The notes below the pieces were generated by a model. The model did not search any database, had not been told where the DNA came from, and worked only from the letters and a program-made list of their open reading frames with translations. A stretch of DNA of 64,000 bases from Elephas maximus indicus (lineage: Eukaryota; Chordata; Mammalia; Proboscidea; Elephantidae), in assembly GCF_024166365.1 (NCBI RefSeq), contig NC_064825.1, forward strand, positions 104,608,480-104,672,479, given 5' to 3'. Of the stretch, positions 44,110 to 56,282 are shown piece after piece. The translations under genes and the position numbers were made by a program. Within the stretch, counting starts at the first letter, position 1. The number at the start of each line of letters is the position of its first letter.

Positions 44110-45380
44110 AACGATACCTACTTGAGAGTGTTGTGTTGATAACTAAGTGAAATAATGCAAGGAAAGCAATCGCTCAGTGTCTTATGTTTAGGATACAGTC
44201 CAAGTGAGGTCTCATTGTCTCTATGTTACTGGTAACAAACTCATGCTTTGAGAGGTTAAGTTAACAGAAATCAACAGAAGATGGATCTGGGAATTTCTGG
44301 CTCCAAAACCAGAGTTTCTGCACTGGATCAATAAGAAAAGTGGTGAGAATGTTTCTTTGCAGGGAGAACTTCAGAGCAAGGATGCCCTTTCCACAGCCTC
44401 CACCTACCTCTCAAGATTAAAACCTTCAGATTCCCTTGTTCTTGTATAAATGAGACACCTCAGTGAAAGAAAATGCAAATGTTTTACAATCAGAAGGTAA
44501 TGGCCCAACCATATACATACATATCATATACATATAAATGACAACAACCAGATAGGTTAAGGAAAAGAAACAACATATTGAATATAAACTAGTCTGGAGG
44601 CTTTATCAATTATTAACCAATTATTTATAGGATGTGGCCCAATATGATCAAGTACAATCCTCAAGGTCCACCTGATTCAAAATTATATAACCTTGTTGTA
44701 AGATAGTTCATACATAGCTTATCTGATCATCTCACAGGACTATGAGGGCCAATTTTGAAAACATGAAAACGTTGCTTGTGATAAAGAACTGTTGCAAGTT
44801 GTCGTTATTATTATCTCACTTAATAAGCCAGCTACTTTACCCATTGAAAGCATTTCCATGAGTCAACCAGATAATTACTTCAACTTTTGACTTCATTTCC
44901 CATAGGCAGACAGGGCTTTGAAGAATGAGGATGTCCTTCCTTACATGTATAACAGAAATTTATCAGGCAATTTACATAAATATATGTTTGCTCATAAGAC
45001 GAATAAAAGAACAGTGTGGCTTATCATGAGAATTATCAATAAACTAACTTTGTTGAATGTAACTTAGAATTTAACAAATATACAGTTATGTGTATTAATG
45101 TCTTCTGTTTGCTTGCTTTAAAAACAACCATTTCCTCTCATTCTCAGGGTTTAGGGAATTTTTTTTTTTTTAAATTGTGCTATCACTGTTGACCCCATAT
45201 CTAGCTACAAGCTTTCACTCAGAAAACAAGAGTATTAACTAAACCCAATAAGGTCCTTGGATCTGTCAGCAACCACTTATTAAAAATTAAAGAATATCAG
45301 TATGTGATCCAACAGTAGTCAGTTTAGCCTAGAACCAAAGCAAGAGAGACAATAAAAGTTAAATGAATAAGAATATCAAC
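44110..45380. repeat. Duplicated 5' flank with MIR relic
   Basis: 44,110-44,330 is the unit 3 copy of the MIR relics at 4,736-4,980. The rest is AT-rich duplicated flank; no gene is seen. Confidence 0.55.
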
Positions 45381-45384
45381 TCCA

Positions 45385-45540
45385 GGCTCATACAGGCCTG
45401 GGTTCAAATCCAAGCTTTTCTATACAGTTATTTGTCAAAACACAAGTTATTGAAATCCTTGTTCCCACATCTGGAAAGTGAGTATAACAAGAATGCCTAT
45501 CGATAGAATCAGATAACACGTAAAAACGTTCAATAGGAAA
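45385..45540 (+). repeat. MIR relic (unit 3 copy)
   Basis: Homologue of 6,125-6,305 ('gcctgggttcaaatccaagc', 'cccacatctggaaagtgagt'). 45,540-46,330 is duplicated spacer with no gene. Confidence 0.65.
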
Positions 45541-46329
45541 TAAAGCTCCAGACCATTGACACAGAGAATTGTCAACATTTTTATTAATTCCTGTTTTACA
45601 ATGAACAGGACTGATAAGTACTTTTACTGATAAGCTCTTTGAGTCATTCTTTCGTTAATATAAATATGTAAATCTTTATTTGGTCACAGTGTAGGTATGC
45701 TTATTTTTTAATGCATAGCACTTTAAACACCTTTTATAATCCCTCAGTAGCTCTCAGACCCATAGACGTCCACTTCTACTTCAGACAGCTTCTTTATGCA
45801 AAGAAAGTCTAAAAAACTCTATATTGTTCTATACTAATCTATATTAATGATTAAATAATTCTTAAACATTCCACTTTTTTTTTTTTGGAATTCTAACAGC
45901 AATACACTTTTGGAATTAAAATGCTCATTAGATACAAACAAACTAGCCCTTTCTGATTTCAGATAAAAGGGTTTTCCAAAATTAGCATTAAAATGTTGAC
46001 AGTGGAGAATACAATGTCTTCAAGGTTTATGATTTTAAGTTATTTAAAAAACAATTGTCCTGAACTGGGCCCTAGAACAGGAAAAGGGCAGTAATGGAAG
46101 AACTAGGGAATTATGAATAAAGCCTAGAGTTTCATTAATAGTAATATTCCAATGTTTGTTCACAGATTTTACAAATGTGCTCAGGGTTACATAGGATGTT
46201 ACCATCGGGGGAGCTAGGTGAGGAGTATGCAAGAACTCCCTTTGCCATCTGTGCAACTTCTCTGCAAATTTAAAATTAGGCAAAATTAAAACTTTATTTA
46301 AAAAAAAAAAATAATTGTTCAGTTTCTGC

Positions 46330-46515
46330 TATCAAAAAGACAGCTATGCCAGCTTCATCATGGACTAGCCACGTGCCCTTGAACAAACCACTCAGCCTCT
46401 GTGTTCTCTCCTATAAAGTAGGGACAGTAACACTTGTTTAAGCTGCCTCATTTAACAAGAGTCCAATAAGACAGTTAATATGAAAGTGACTGGCAAAGCA
46501 TAGAGTTTTAAAAAT
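46330..46515 (+). repeat. MIR relic (unit 3 copy)
   Basis: Homologue of 8,895-9,080 ('acgtgcccttgaacaaacca'). The next 46,515-47,335 is AT-rich spacer without a gene. Confidence 0.65.
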
Positions 46516-47334
46516 GTGATGTACTGAGGTTGGTATTATTTTCAAGCAGTGACTACACACAGAAAGTGAGCTAGAAAACTGAATCGCCCTAAGAACAAAT
46601 TATGTTTCTAAAATTTTTTTTTTTTTTGTTAAAATTACACTAATTGCTAAAATTGCAATGAAACTGTTTCCATTCATATAATCCTTTTGGAAAACACTTT
46701 AGTAAATATTTCTGACTCATAAACACATTTGTATCGTGTATGGTGGCTATCCCAACTCTAAACCATTATTCTAAAAGTGAAATGAAGTGGAAGAAGTTTT
46801 ATAACAAAAGGTGATGCAGTATCATTTATAAAAATAAAATTTTAGAAATGTCCAAAATGTTTAAAAATAGTAAGATGTTTATGTAAATCAGGCTACTTCA
46901 AATTAATAGGGCATGATATTGTGAATAAAAAGCAAATTAAGAACATAAAGACACAGAAGATGAAGCATTTTTACAATATGTTAAATGAGAAAAACAAAAG
47001 AAAAATTGTAATACTCCTACCCATTTGTATAGATATTTTATTATAATTTTAAAATCTAGAAGGGAACATATGAAAATGATAGAGATTTTTTCTTTTCTAA
47101 TTTGGATTTTAATATGTATCTTTACATAATCATATGAATATTCAAAATTTTTATTTTTAATCAAGGTTAAACCCAAAATACCAAATTTACATCAAATAAA
47201 CAGTTCAGAAAAAGGAGGTAGTATTTGGGGATAATTTTATTATTTATTCAATATAATTTGTTTTTGTAGATGGAATTATCATACTAACATAATATGGGTT
47301 AGACTGTTAAACTGAAAACTTAAAATTATCTTAT

Positions 47335-47491
47335 ACCTGCTGCCGTTGAGTCGATTCTGACTCATAGCAACCCTATAGAACAGAGTAGAACTGCCCCATA
47401 GAATTTCCAAGGAGCATCTGGTGGATTCGAACTGCCGACCTTTTAGTTAGCAGACGTAGCTCTTAACTACTGTGCCACCAGAGTTTCCAAA
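47335..47491 (-). repeat. AfroSINE with target-site duplication, unit 3 only
   Basis: 'gctgccgttgagtcgattct' through 'ctactgtgccaccagagttt', antisense. Flanked by 'aaaattatctta' and 'aaaattatcata'. Absent from units 1 and 2. Confidence 0.9.
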
Positions 47492-47565
47492 AATTATCAT
47501 ATACTTTCCATAAATCACCATACCATGAGGTCCAGCTTTACCCAGCACTTATACTCACATTGGTG

Positions 47566-47730
47566 CCCTGGTGGTGCAGTGGTTAAGAGCTGTGGTTGCT
47601 AACCAAAAGGTCAGCATTTTGAATCCATCAGCTGCTCCTTGGAAACCCTATGGGGCAGTTCTTCTCTGTTCTATAGAGTTGCTATGAGTCAGAGCCGATA
47701 TGATGGCACCTAACAACAACAACAACATAT
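47566..47730 (+). repeat. AfroSINE with RTE-like tail, unit 3 only
   Basis: The head is 'tgccctggtggtgcagtggt' and the tail ends 'ggcacctaacaacaacaaca', the same terminal sequence as the RTE LINE copies. Absent from the homologous sites near 9,840 and 21,310. Confidence 0.9.
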
Positions 47731-48794
47731 GCACGTTGATATCAATTTTAAGTTCATGTCTCCATCTTAGGAAGCAGCTTATTCTGCCCATATTTCTCCT
47801 AGAAGATTCCATGGTCTTTCCTTTCTTGATAGCCATACACTGTACCAAGCATTGCTTAGGTTTCCCTCAAGGCCAGCTGTGAACTCTGGGCTCTGAGGCA
47901 TCTCCTGGGGCTGTGACCTTGCAAGTTTGCCTCCCCGTCCCCCCCGCCCACTAGCCCCCTTCCTAATAGTTTTAATAGGAAACAGCAAAATTAATTATAA
48001 TGCCAATCTTTCTGAAAACAATAGAAGCTTCTGTTTCAACCTTGAAGTGTATAAAACATTCAAATATATATGCAACAAATAGTAGTCATTATAAGTAGTG
48101 TTTTTGTTACTGTCTTTCAAGCAACGAAGATATAAATGTATACTTTAGAATAAGTTATATACATAAAGATGTGCCTAGCAGTCACACTGGCATATGTGTA
48201 TGTATTTCTATATAAATATGGTTATTATAAATTAAAAGAATAAATTTAAATCCTTTTCTTAATTATTCTCCCAGTTAAGTTCCTTTGTCCACTGCGTTTT
48301 TGATCCAAGGTTATTATTATGATCTACTTCAACAACACTTATATTTTATTGTCTACCTAAGCATATTCCCTTCTCTGACAACCTGAGGAACCTCTTCTCT
48401 TCACATTAGATGCTTTTCACTCCCTCAATGTTGTTCTCTAAACATCTCATCTTATACTTTTGCTATTTCTGGAATTAAAAGATAATTCCCAGTTTCCACC
48501 TGTGTCCGTCCTGTTAGATGCCTGAGCTTCTTTAGTCTCTCTTAACAGCTTAGCTCATTTCAGGAAAGAGACACAAGTCACTCCAACTAGCACTACAGCA
48601 GTTCAGAGCTTCAGTCATTTCAACATTCTTGAACAATTCTGAGACAGAAACCTAACACTACTTTTGGCATAAAACACACTTAGTGAAAATTTCAAGTCAG
48701 AAGACTCTGCTCTGTGATTTGAGTAAATCTCTCTTTCTTACTCTTAGTGCCCTACCTTGTAATATTTGTAGAAAAATTAAAGCCTATATTATTG

Positions 48795-48978
48795 GCACAG
48801 TTGTTAAAAGCTACTATGAGCTGTGGCTGCTAACCAAAAAGGTCAGCAATTTGAATCCACCCTATGGGGCAGTCCTACTCTGTCCTATAGGGTTAATATG
48901 CGTTGAAATTGACTTGACAGCAGTGGGTGTTTTCCTGGTTGCACAGCAGTTAAAGGATCAACTGCTAACCAAGCACCA
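48795..48978 (+). repeat. AfroSINE remnants, unit 3
   Basis: 'ggcacagttgttaaaagcta' to 'gttgaaattgacttgacagc' is a sense AfroSINE, decayed and missing part of its centre. A second, partial head ('gttgcacagcagttaaagga', 'ctgctaaccaagcacc') follows from 48,935. It sits near the SINE sites of units 1 (10,914) and 2 (22,361). Confidence 0.7.
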
Positions 48979-49274
48979 CTCAGGGTACCATGCTCCTGCA
49001 GCAGTATTCTTTACAGTCTCAGAAAATTCCACTTTTCAATCTAAAACACCAGGCTAGGGAGCGTGTTTGGGGATAAATGATAAATGAGAATATATTCAGA
49101 AAGAATAAACTAAAATGCCATACAGAGAGCTAAGACAAAATATGTACCTGTAGCACTCCTAAGTTATTTGGATTTAACTCGAAGATGACAAGCTAAAAAT
49201 AGATCTAATTTCATAATACTTTAATTGGTACTTCTAACCCAGAAAAAGGTTTGTGTTACTTTACCCATCCTATT

Positions 49275-49424
49275 GCCACCTAGTCAACTCTGACTCATAG
49301 TGACCCTATAGGACAGGATAGAACTGCCCCACAGAGTTTCCAAGGAGTGCCTGGTGGATTCAAACTGCCAACCTTTTGGTTAGCAGCTGTAGCACTTAAC
49401 CACTATGCCACCAGGGTTTCCTGT
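49275..49424 (-). repeat. AfroSINE with target-site duplication, unit 3 only
   Basis: 'attgccacctagtcaactct' to 'cactatgccaccagggtttc', antisense. Flanked by 'tgtgttac' and 'tgtattac'. Confidence 0.88.
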
Positions 49425-49434
49425 ATTACATTAG

Positions 49435-49645
49435 CTGCTATTTACTGAGCATTTATCATGCATCGCTTCATATATTTCCACAAACCTTGCTAACATCATT
49501 ATTCCTTTTAAAGATGAGGTATCTGAGAATCAGAAGGATGATGTCACTAGCCCAAGTGTATGCTTCATTGATCGACCCATGTATTATACATGGTACTCTG
49601 ACTTCTACACTCACACTATTAAACACTACATCACACATTGACAAT
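49435..49645 (-). repeat. MIR relic (unit 3 copy)
   Basis: Homologue of 11,405-11,612 ('gctgctatttactgagcatt', 'gatgtcactagcccaagtgt'). Confidence 0.65.
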
Positions 49646-50429
49646 CCCTCAGAAAATGCAAATATGTGAATTATAAACCTCACCATGAATGAATCCCTTG
49701 AAAATTCTGTGATGGCAACCTCCTATTCTTTATCCAGAAAACTCCATTCAGTGGCTGGATAAAATATGAATATTGTTTCCAAATCTGACTTCTACACCTC
49801 AGAGAGAGAGAAAGAGTTTCACAGGCACACAAGGTGAACAATGTTCCCGCTGCTTCTCCCGTGCTGCCTTCAACAAGTTCTCAGGGAACAAAAATGAAGA
49901 AGCAAAAGATTCCTTCTTTGGTTCCAACTGGAATTTAAAGAGGTTTCCCTGAGAGGACATGAACCTGTAGAGCTGCCTCTCATTTTCCCACAGGGTTTGA
50001 ATATTTCCCGTCATTATAATTCTCCAAGACGCGGTTTTATGTGGTTGGATTTTTTTACGTGTTTGCAAAACTTTTATAGCCCTGAGCAATTAGGTTATTT
50101 TTTTCTCCTTTTTTAAATGTTTCTGAGTTTCTCTTTGGAGATGCTTTCACTTCCCTTTATGTTCAGGAATTGAACACTATGTACTCTGGGATGGAAACAC
50201 CTAAGATCTTACTAAATGCAAGAGCCGAGTTCTGGGACAAGGCACAGTATCAATCCATGAGCATAGTGTGTGTTGTCTTGGGCAGGGGTAGCAACGAGTG
50301 CTTATTAAAGAATATAATATTTTGTAGATATGCAAAAATATATAGATTAATCCAAATATTATTTTTTCTCTCAAAACTTGATCTCAGTATTCTATGACTT
50401 TGAAGCTAAAAGTCTGATTTCTATCCTTA

Positions 50430-50637
50430 AGAGGTACAAATGGTGACTGCACTCAGCTACTAACCAAAAAGTTGGAAGATCAAGTCCAATTCCAGGCACC
50501 TCAGAAGAAAGACCTGACCAACTACTTCCAAAAAATCAGTTCCTGAAAACCCTATGGAGCACAGTTCTACTCTGACACATATGGGGTCCCCTAGAGTCAA
50601 AGCCAACTTGATAGCAACTGTGTCGATTTTTGTTTTT
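50430..50637 (+). repeat. AfroSINE, longer subtype (unit 3 copy)
   Basis: Homologue of 12,393-12,597 and 23,845-24,055. 49,645-50,430 and 50,640-51,480 are duplicated unit flank with no gene. Confidence 0.83.
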
Positions 50638-51491
50638 GAAGATCTTTTCTCTTGTCATTTATTTGAAAAGGATGAATGACAGTACTGTTTACTCAGATGG
50701 AATGTAGCATAACGACTGCACTTTGAGGGAAAACCTGGAGGTGGCCCATCAGGCCTCTTCAGAAAGGCTCCAAACAAAACATTAGTTGCTCCATACAATC
50801 TTTAAACACTTTACTTATTTATATTGCTATTCACACCCCACAGAAGCTGTAAAATTGAAGTGATTCATCAGAAAAGTGAATGCCCAGAAGCACCTTCATG
50901 TCAATCATCTATGGGCTTAAAGAACAAATGTTGCTTTTTTTTATTAAAATTTTAGATGTTTGCGCTGATCAAAAGAATTAGTTAACAAAGACCACACTCC
51001 TTGTGATTCAAGGACAGAAATCCCCAGAAAACTGCCTGGCACATGGCATGGAGCCTGTGGAAAAATTGGCTGATCTCACTGGGTATCAGCAAAAGGGACA
51101 CTCAGGGTAAAGGATGCCTTCCCCCACTCTCAAAAACCTCAGGGCAGAAGCAGCACCACTGTCAGGACATGGACAGATGAGAGCTGATAAGGGCCAACAC
51201 ACACTCGGCCCAATGCCAAAGAGCAAAAGTGGACCATTTTTATCCCAGAGCCTTGAACCTGTGCTGTGTAACCCAAAGCCAGGGTGTCAGCACCACTCTG
51301 GTAACCCAATGTAGTGAAATCGTGTGAAAAAAAATAAAGATCCAACCTGCTGAAGCCAATTATTTGCAATACTACCCAAGTGGAACTATGGACCTAGCCA
51401 CAAGACCAGGCATAACTTCATCTGGGCTGAATGAGAGCTTCTGAAATCTTCAGGCTGACCCCATGGATGGGATAGAGTATGAATAACAACC

Positions 51492-51662
51492 AAAAAAAAA
51501 AAAAAAAAAACCGTTGCCGTTGAGTATATTCCAACTCACAGTGACCCTATAGGGCAGAGTAGATCTGCCCCATAGAGTTTCCAAGGAGTGCCTGGTGGAT
51601 TCGAACTGCCAACATTTTGGTTAGCCACTGCAGCACCTAACCACTGTGCCACCAGGGTTTCT
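51492..51662 (-). repeat. AfroSINE with target-site duplication, unit 3 only
   Basis: An A-run, then 'ccgttgccgttgagtatatt' to 'accactgtgccaccagggtt'. Target copies 'gagtatgaataa' flank it (about 51,475 and 51,664). The empty site is seen near 13,453 and 24,868. Confidence 0.9.
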
Positions 51663-51923
51663 GGAGTATGAATAAGCAACTTGAAAAGGAGAAATAGGGA
51701 GGAACCCTTGCAGTCAGGTCCAAGATGGTGTGCCCCACCGGGAAGTCACCATGGACTTCCCAATACCAGGAGCTAAAGAACTTAGAAAATTATGCAGAAG
51801 ATACTCCAAAGTGTGGAAGCTAGGACAGGGTTCTGTTTTTCCAGGTCTAAAGGTAGCACTGTCTAAAATATTAGCTCTTCAAATCTATGAACATGAAATG
51901 AGAGTTTAAGCTTTCAGGACCTT

Positions 51924-52194
51924 CGCTTGCTGATGTGGCACACTCCAAATGAGAAGAAATATCTGCAAACAACATCTATTAATAATCAGAACATGGGCAT
52001 CATGCTTGGTAAAGTAGAGGGCCAGTGAAAAAGAGGAAGGCCCTCAACCAGATGGGTTGCCACAGTGGCTGCAATAATGGGATCAAGCATAAGAATGATC
52101 ACGAGAATGGTGTAGGACCAGGCAGAGTTTTGTTCTGTTGTACATAGTGTTGTTATGAGTGGGAACCAACTCAATGGCACCTAACAACAACAAG
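51924..52194 (+). mobile_element. Internally deleted RTE: 5' end joined to 3' end
   Basis: The first about 75 bp ('actccaaatgagaagaaata', 'ctattaataatcagaacatgg') is the start of the RTE coding region before the endonuclease. It passes directly into the RTE 3' end ('gcatcatgcttggtaaagta' to 'ggcacctaacaacaacaa'). About 2.5-3 kb of the usual element is missing. The result is a short non-autonomous copy with both RTE ends. Confidence 0.75.
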
Positions 52195-52513
52195 TGCCTT
52201 TCAATATTTTGCCCATAGAAGCCTTCAAAATTGCAGCTTGAGGCCCGAAATTTTTCTTCATTTCTTTCAGCTTGAGCAACGCCAAGTGCGTTCTTCCCTT
52301 TTGGTTTTCTAATTCCAGGTATTCGAACGTTGCATTATAACGCATTATTTGTCTTCTGCTTCCCTTTTTTTTTTTTCCCCTGTCTTTTTAACAACCTTTT
52401 CCTTTCTTCATGTATGATGTCCTGGATGTTGTCCCACAACTCATCTGGTCTTCAGTCATTAGTATTTAATGTGTCAAGCCTATTCTTGAGTTGGTCTCCA
52501 AATTCAGGTGAGA
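52195..52513 (-). mobile_element. RTE LINE middle fragment
   Basis: An antisense fragment of the linker between endonuclease and RT ('gtgcgttcttcccttttggt', 'gatgtcctggatgttgtccc', 'ttcttgagttggtctccaaa'). Homologous to about 26,090-26,540 of the longer copy. No ends are preserved. Confidence 0.8.
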
Positions 52514-52684
52514 TCAGAAACCCTGGTGGCGTAGTGGTTAAGTGCTACAGCTGCTAACCAAAAGGTCGGCAGTTTGAATCTGCCAGGTGCTGCTTGGAAA
52601 CTCTGCAGGGCAGTTCTACTCTGTCCTATAGGGTCACTATGAGTCAGAATCGACTCAACGGCAGTGTTTTTTTTTTTTTTTTTA
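52514..52684 (+). repeat. AfroSINE, near consensus
   Basis: 'gaaaccctggtggcgtagtg' to 'agtcagaatcgactcaacgg' plus a T-run. One of the least decayed copies in the window. Confidence 0.92.
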
Positions 52685-52689
52685 ATACT

Positions 52690-53365
52690 CTAGATTGCAG
52701 TTTAAGATGCACTTGGAAATCATGCCTACTTCCCCAAATATTTCTTTACAAATCTGAGGTGAAATGGGACCTTAACATGAATTAATTCATTCCTTATAAA
52801 GCAATAAAGGCCTATAGAAAAGTGTCTACCTGTATGCTTAGCAAATAATAAATAATAAGTATACATTAAGTGTTGGGTTGATTTTTTTTTAATTTATTCT
52901 TTTAAAATGAAAACAGAAGCTGATAAAAACAATAATGCCTACTTCAGAGTGTTGTGCTGATGACAAAGTAAAATAATGCAAGGAAAGCAATTGTTCAGTG
53001 GCTAGTGTCCAGGACACAGTCCATGTTAGGTCTTATTATCCCTATCTTACTACTAGCAGACTTAGGCTTTGAAAGGTTAAATTCAAAAACACCAACAAAA
53101 TGTAGATCTGGGATTTTCTTGTTCCAAAGCCCAGGTCCATGCCATCTGATCAATAAGGAAATAGGTGAGAATATTTCTTTTCTAAGGAGAACTTCAGAGC
53201 AAGGATGGCCTTTCTACAGTTTCTACCCACCTCTTCAGGTTAAAAACTTCTGATTTTTTTGTTCATGTATAAATGAGACACATCAGGGAAAGAAACTACA
53301 AATGATGTATAATCAGAAGGGAATGACCCCATATATGCATACACATACCCAATTTGATAACAACC
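52690..53365. repeat. Unit X, OR 5' flank without the OR
   Basis: Matches the OR 5' flank of other units from about 4,535 outwards ('aatcatgcctacttccccaa', 'gttgtgctgatgacaaagta', 'aaggatggcctttctacagt'). The OR and the O/E-site region that should lie to the left are absent, replaced by RTE and AfroSINE sequence. It breaks off at about 53,365. Confidence 0.75.
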
Positions 53366-55027
53366 TCTTCCCCAAACCCATACTGGCTCCACACATCAAA
53401 ACCACCCCCTTCTTCCTGCCTACCAGCATTACGCCCTGAACATCAAACTCTTGAGCAGCACAGACATGGCCTACCAGAACCTGCTGAGCACTGATTCTGA
53501 CCCACCCTGTGGGCCCTAGTATGTGGCACAAACAACCCATCCCAGCCCCATCCCTTTAGCTGGACCTGCCTTGCTACACCATAGCTGAGTGACTGGCCCT
53601 ACCCATCGGACAAGGAAGTAAAAAGTATCGTGACAACAGACAAGTAAACAACAAAGAATGCACAGCCCACCTGCTTAGACATAACCAAATAAAACAAAAA
53701 CACAGGATTAAAAAAACAGATCTACAATCAATAAATGAAGAAAATACCTACTGAATGTCCCAAAGATAGCAGACAATTTCAAAACATATTAAAAAAAAGT
53801 CATCTAAAAAAAAAAAAAACACACTAGAACTACCTAATAAGGAATTTAAATCTCTAATGTTCAGAGCTGTTGAAGAGTTAAATCAAAAAGCAGACAAAAA
53901 TGAGGAAAAAATAGACAAATTCATGGAAAAGGTAGGCAAATTCATGGAAAATACAGACAAAAAACATGGAAGAATTCAGGAAAATAAAATAGGAAAAAAA
54001 TGCCAAAATAAATTCACAACTAGAAATCATACAAAAACAACAGTTAGAAATCCAAAAGATAAAAAACAAGATTTCAAAAATGGACAATGCCAGAGAAGGG
54101 CTGAGGAACAGGTTTGAAATGATAGAAGATAGGATCAGCAAAATTGAAAACAAATGCTTGGCTACAACTCTGTTTGAGGAAAAATCAAAAAAAACAATGA
54201 AGAAACTGAAAATTGTGTGGGATACAATCAAAAGCAAAAATTTGCAAGGGATCGGAGTTCCAGAACAGGGGAAAAAACAGAAAACACAGAAAGGATCATT
54301 GAAGAATTGCTGACAGAAAACTTCCCTAATATCATGAAAGATGAAAAGCTGACCATCCAAGAAGCTCAACAAACCCCATCTAGGATAGACCCCAAAAGAA
54401 AATCACCAAGGCATATCATAATCACACACACTAAAACCAAAGAAAAGGAAAAATCCTGAGAGCAGCTTGAGAAAAACAAAAGGTCACATACAAAGGAGAA
54501 ACAGTAAGACTAAACTCTGATTATTCAGCAGAAACCATGCAGGCAAGGAGACAATGGGATGACATAAATAAAACCTTGAAAGAAAAAGAATTGCCAACCA
54601 AGAATACAATATCTTGCAAAACTCTCATTCAAATATAACGATGAAATTAGAACATTCCCAGATAAGCAGAAATTAAGGAAATACTTAAAAACCAAAACAA
54701 ACTTACAAGAATTATTAAAGGGAGTCCTTCTGTCTGAGAACAAACAACATCAGGCCACAACCTGAATGTGGGACACAAGATTGTACCAGCCAGATACAAA
54801 ACTAAGAAATGAACTCTCAAGGACCATCCAAAACCAAAAGAATTACAACAGGGAAAAAGAGAGGTTAATTTGCAAATGACAACATCAGAACAATAAAAGA
54901 GGGAATAAATGGTATAGGTTATAGGTATAGAACTTTCTACTGGAGAGGAAGTTAAGATGATACCAAGTAATAATAGACTGGTTCAAACCTAGGGAGATAA
55001 CAGTAAATTTCAAGGTAACAACAATGA
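53366..55027 (+). mobile_element. HAL1/L1-type LINE: ORF1 region, no ORF2
   Basis: After a GC-richer 5' stretch, about 53,830-54,460 carries an L1-type ORF1 in pieces. It has a lysine/glutamate-rich coiled coil (residues such as MEKVGKFMENTDKKHG) and then the RNA-binding and C-terminal words TIQEAQQTPSRIDPKRKSP and PRHIIITHTKTKEK. Frames are interrupted. The text after it ('ctcagcagaaaccatgc'-like words, 'caagaatacaatatcttgc', 'gggagtccttctgtctgag') follows the HAL1 layout, in which ORF1 runs into a 3' part with no endonuclease or RT. A plain L1 truncated at its 3' side is the alternative. Confidence 0.65.
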
Positions 55028-56282
55028 AAGTTTTGAAGATCATTCAAAAATGGCTGCAGCAGTATATTGATAGGCAACTGCTAGAAATTCAGGCTGGTTT
55101 CAGAAGAGTACATGCGGGGATATCACTGCTGACATTGGATGGATCCTGGATGAAAGCAGAGAATACCAGAAGGATGTTTACCTGTGTTTTACTGGCTATG
55201 CAAAGGCATTCGACTGTGTGGATCATAACAAATTATGGATAAAATTGCAAAGAATGGGAATTCCAGAACTCTTAATTGTGCTCATGAGGAACCTTTACAT
55301 AGATCAAGAAGCAGTTGTTCAGACAGAACAAGGGGATACTGATTGGTTTAAAGTCAGGAAAGGTGTGCGTCAAGGCTGTATTCTTTCACCATACCTATTT
55401 AATCTGTATGCTGAGCAAATAATCTGAGAAGCTGGACTCTATGAAGAAAAACAGGTCATCAGGATTGGAGGGAGACTCATTAACAACCAGCGTTATGCAG
55501 ATGACATAACATTGCTTGCTGAAAGTGAAGAGGACTTGAAGCACTTACTAATGAAGATCAAAGACCACAGCCTTCAATATGGATTACACCTCAACATAAA
55601 GAAAACAAAAATCCTCACAATTGGACCAACGAGCAACATCATGATAAATGGAGAAAAGATTGAAGTTGTCAAGGATTTCATTTTACTTGGCTCCACAATC
55701 AGCAGCCATGGAAGCAGCAGTCAAGAAATCAAAAGACTCGTTGCATTGGGCAAAAATCTGCTGCCAAAGACCTCTTTTAAGTGTTGAAGGGCGAAGACAT
55801 CACCTTGAAGACTAAGGTGTGCCTGACCCAAGCCATGGTATTTTCAATCGCTGCATATGCATGTGAAAGCTGTATAATGAACAAGGAAGATCGAAGGAGA
55901 ATTGATGCCTTTGAATTGTGGTGTAGGCAAAGAATATTGACTATACCATGGACTGCAAAAAGGACAAACAAATCTGTCTTAGAAGAAGTACAACCAGAAT
56001 GCTCCTTAGAAGCACCCATGGCGAGACTGTGTCTTAGATACTTTGGGCATGTTGTTAGGAGGTATCAGTCCCTGGAGAAGGACATTATGCTTGGCAGAGT
56101 ACAGGGGTCAGCGGAAAAGAGGAAGACCCTCAGTGAGGTGAATTGACACAGTGGCTGCAACAATGGGCTCAAGCATAACAACAATTGTAAGGATGGCTCC
56201 GGACCAGGCAGTGTTTCGTTCTGTTGTTCATGGGGTCGCTACAGTCGGAACCGACTCAACAGCACCTAACAACAACAACAAA
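55028..56282 (+). mobile_element. RTE LINE, 5'-truncated, RT domain and 3' end
   Basis: 1.25 kb in sense. It contains RT words GFRRVH, GVRQGCILSPYLFNLYAE and the catalytic YADD (RYADDITLL near 55,491-55,517), then the C-terminal region (MINGEKIEVVKDFILLGS; AYACESCIMNKEDRRRIDAF) and the end 'cctaacaacaacaacaa'. The frame has several breaks (for example between 55,195 and 55,218 and after 55,785), so it is not active. The right flank is the distal part of a duplication unit. Confidence 0.92.

Larger units (their letters stand above)
42040..51920. repeat. Segmental duplication unit 3 (about 9.9 kb)
   Basis: The third full copy starts with 'gctgaaagtgtttcaggaag' and keeps the order of units 1 and 2. 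Its own insertions are AfroSINEs at 47.3, 47.6, 49.3 and 51.5 kb. It ends near 51,920 at an RTE-derived stretch. Confidence 0.85.

Noticed and set aside
47700-47882. Frame with an asparagine run (NNNN)
   Set aside because: The run comes from the 'aacaacaacaac' end of an AfroSINE.
54217-54459. Small basic proteins in the 53.8-54.5 kb region
   Set aside because: They are broken pieces of the L1/HAL1 ORF1.
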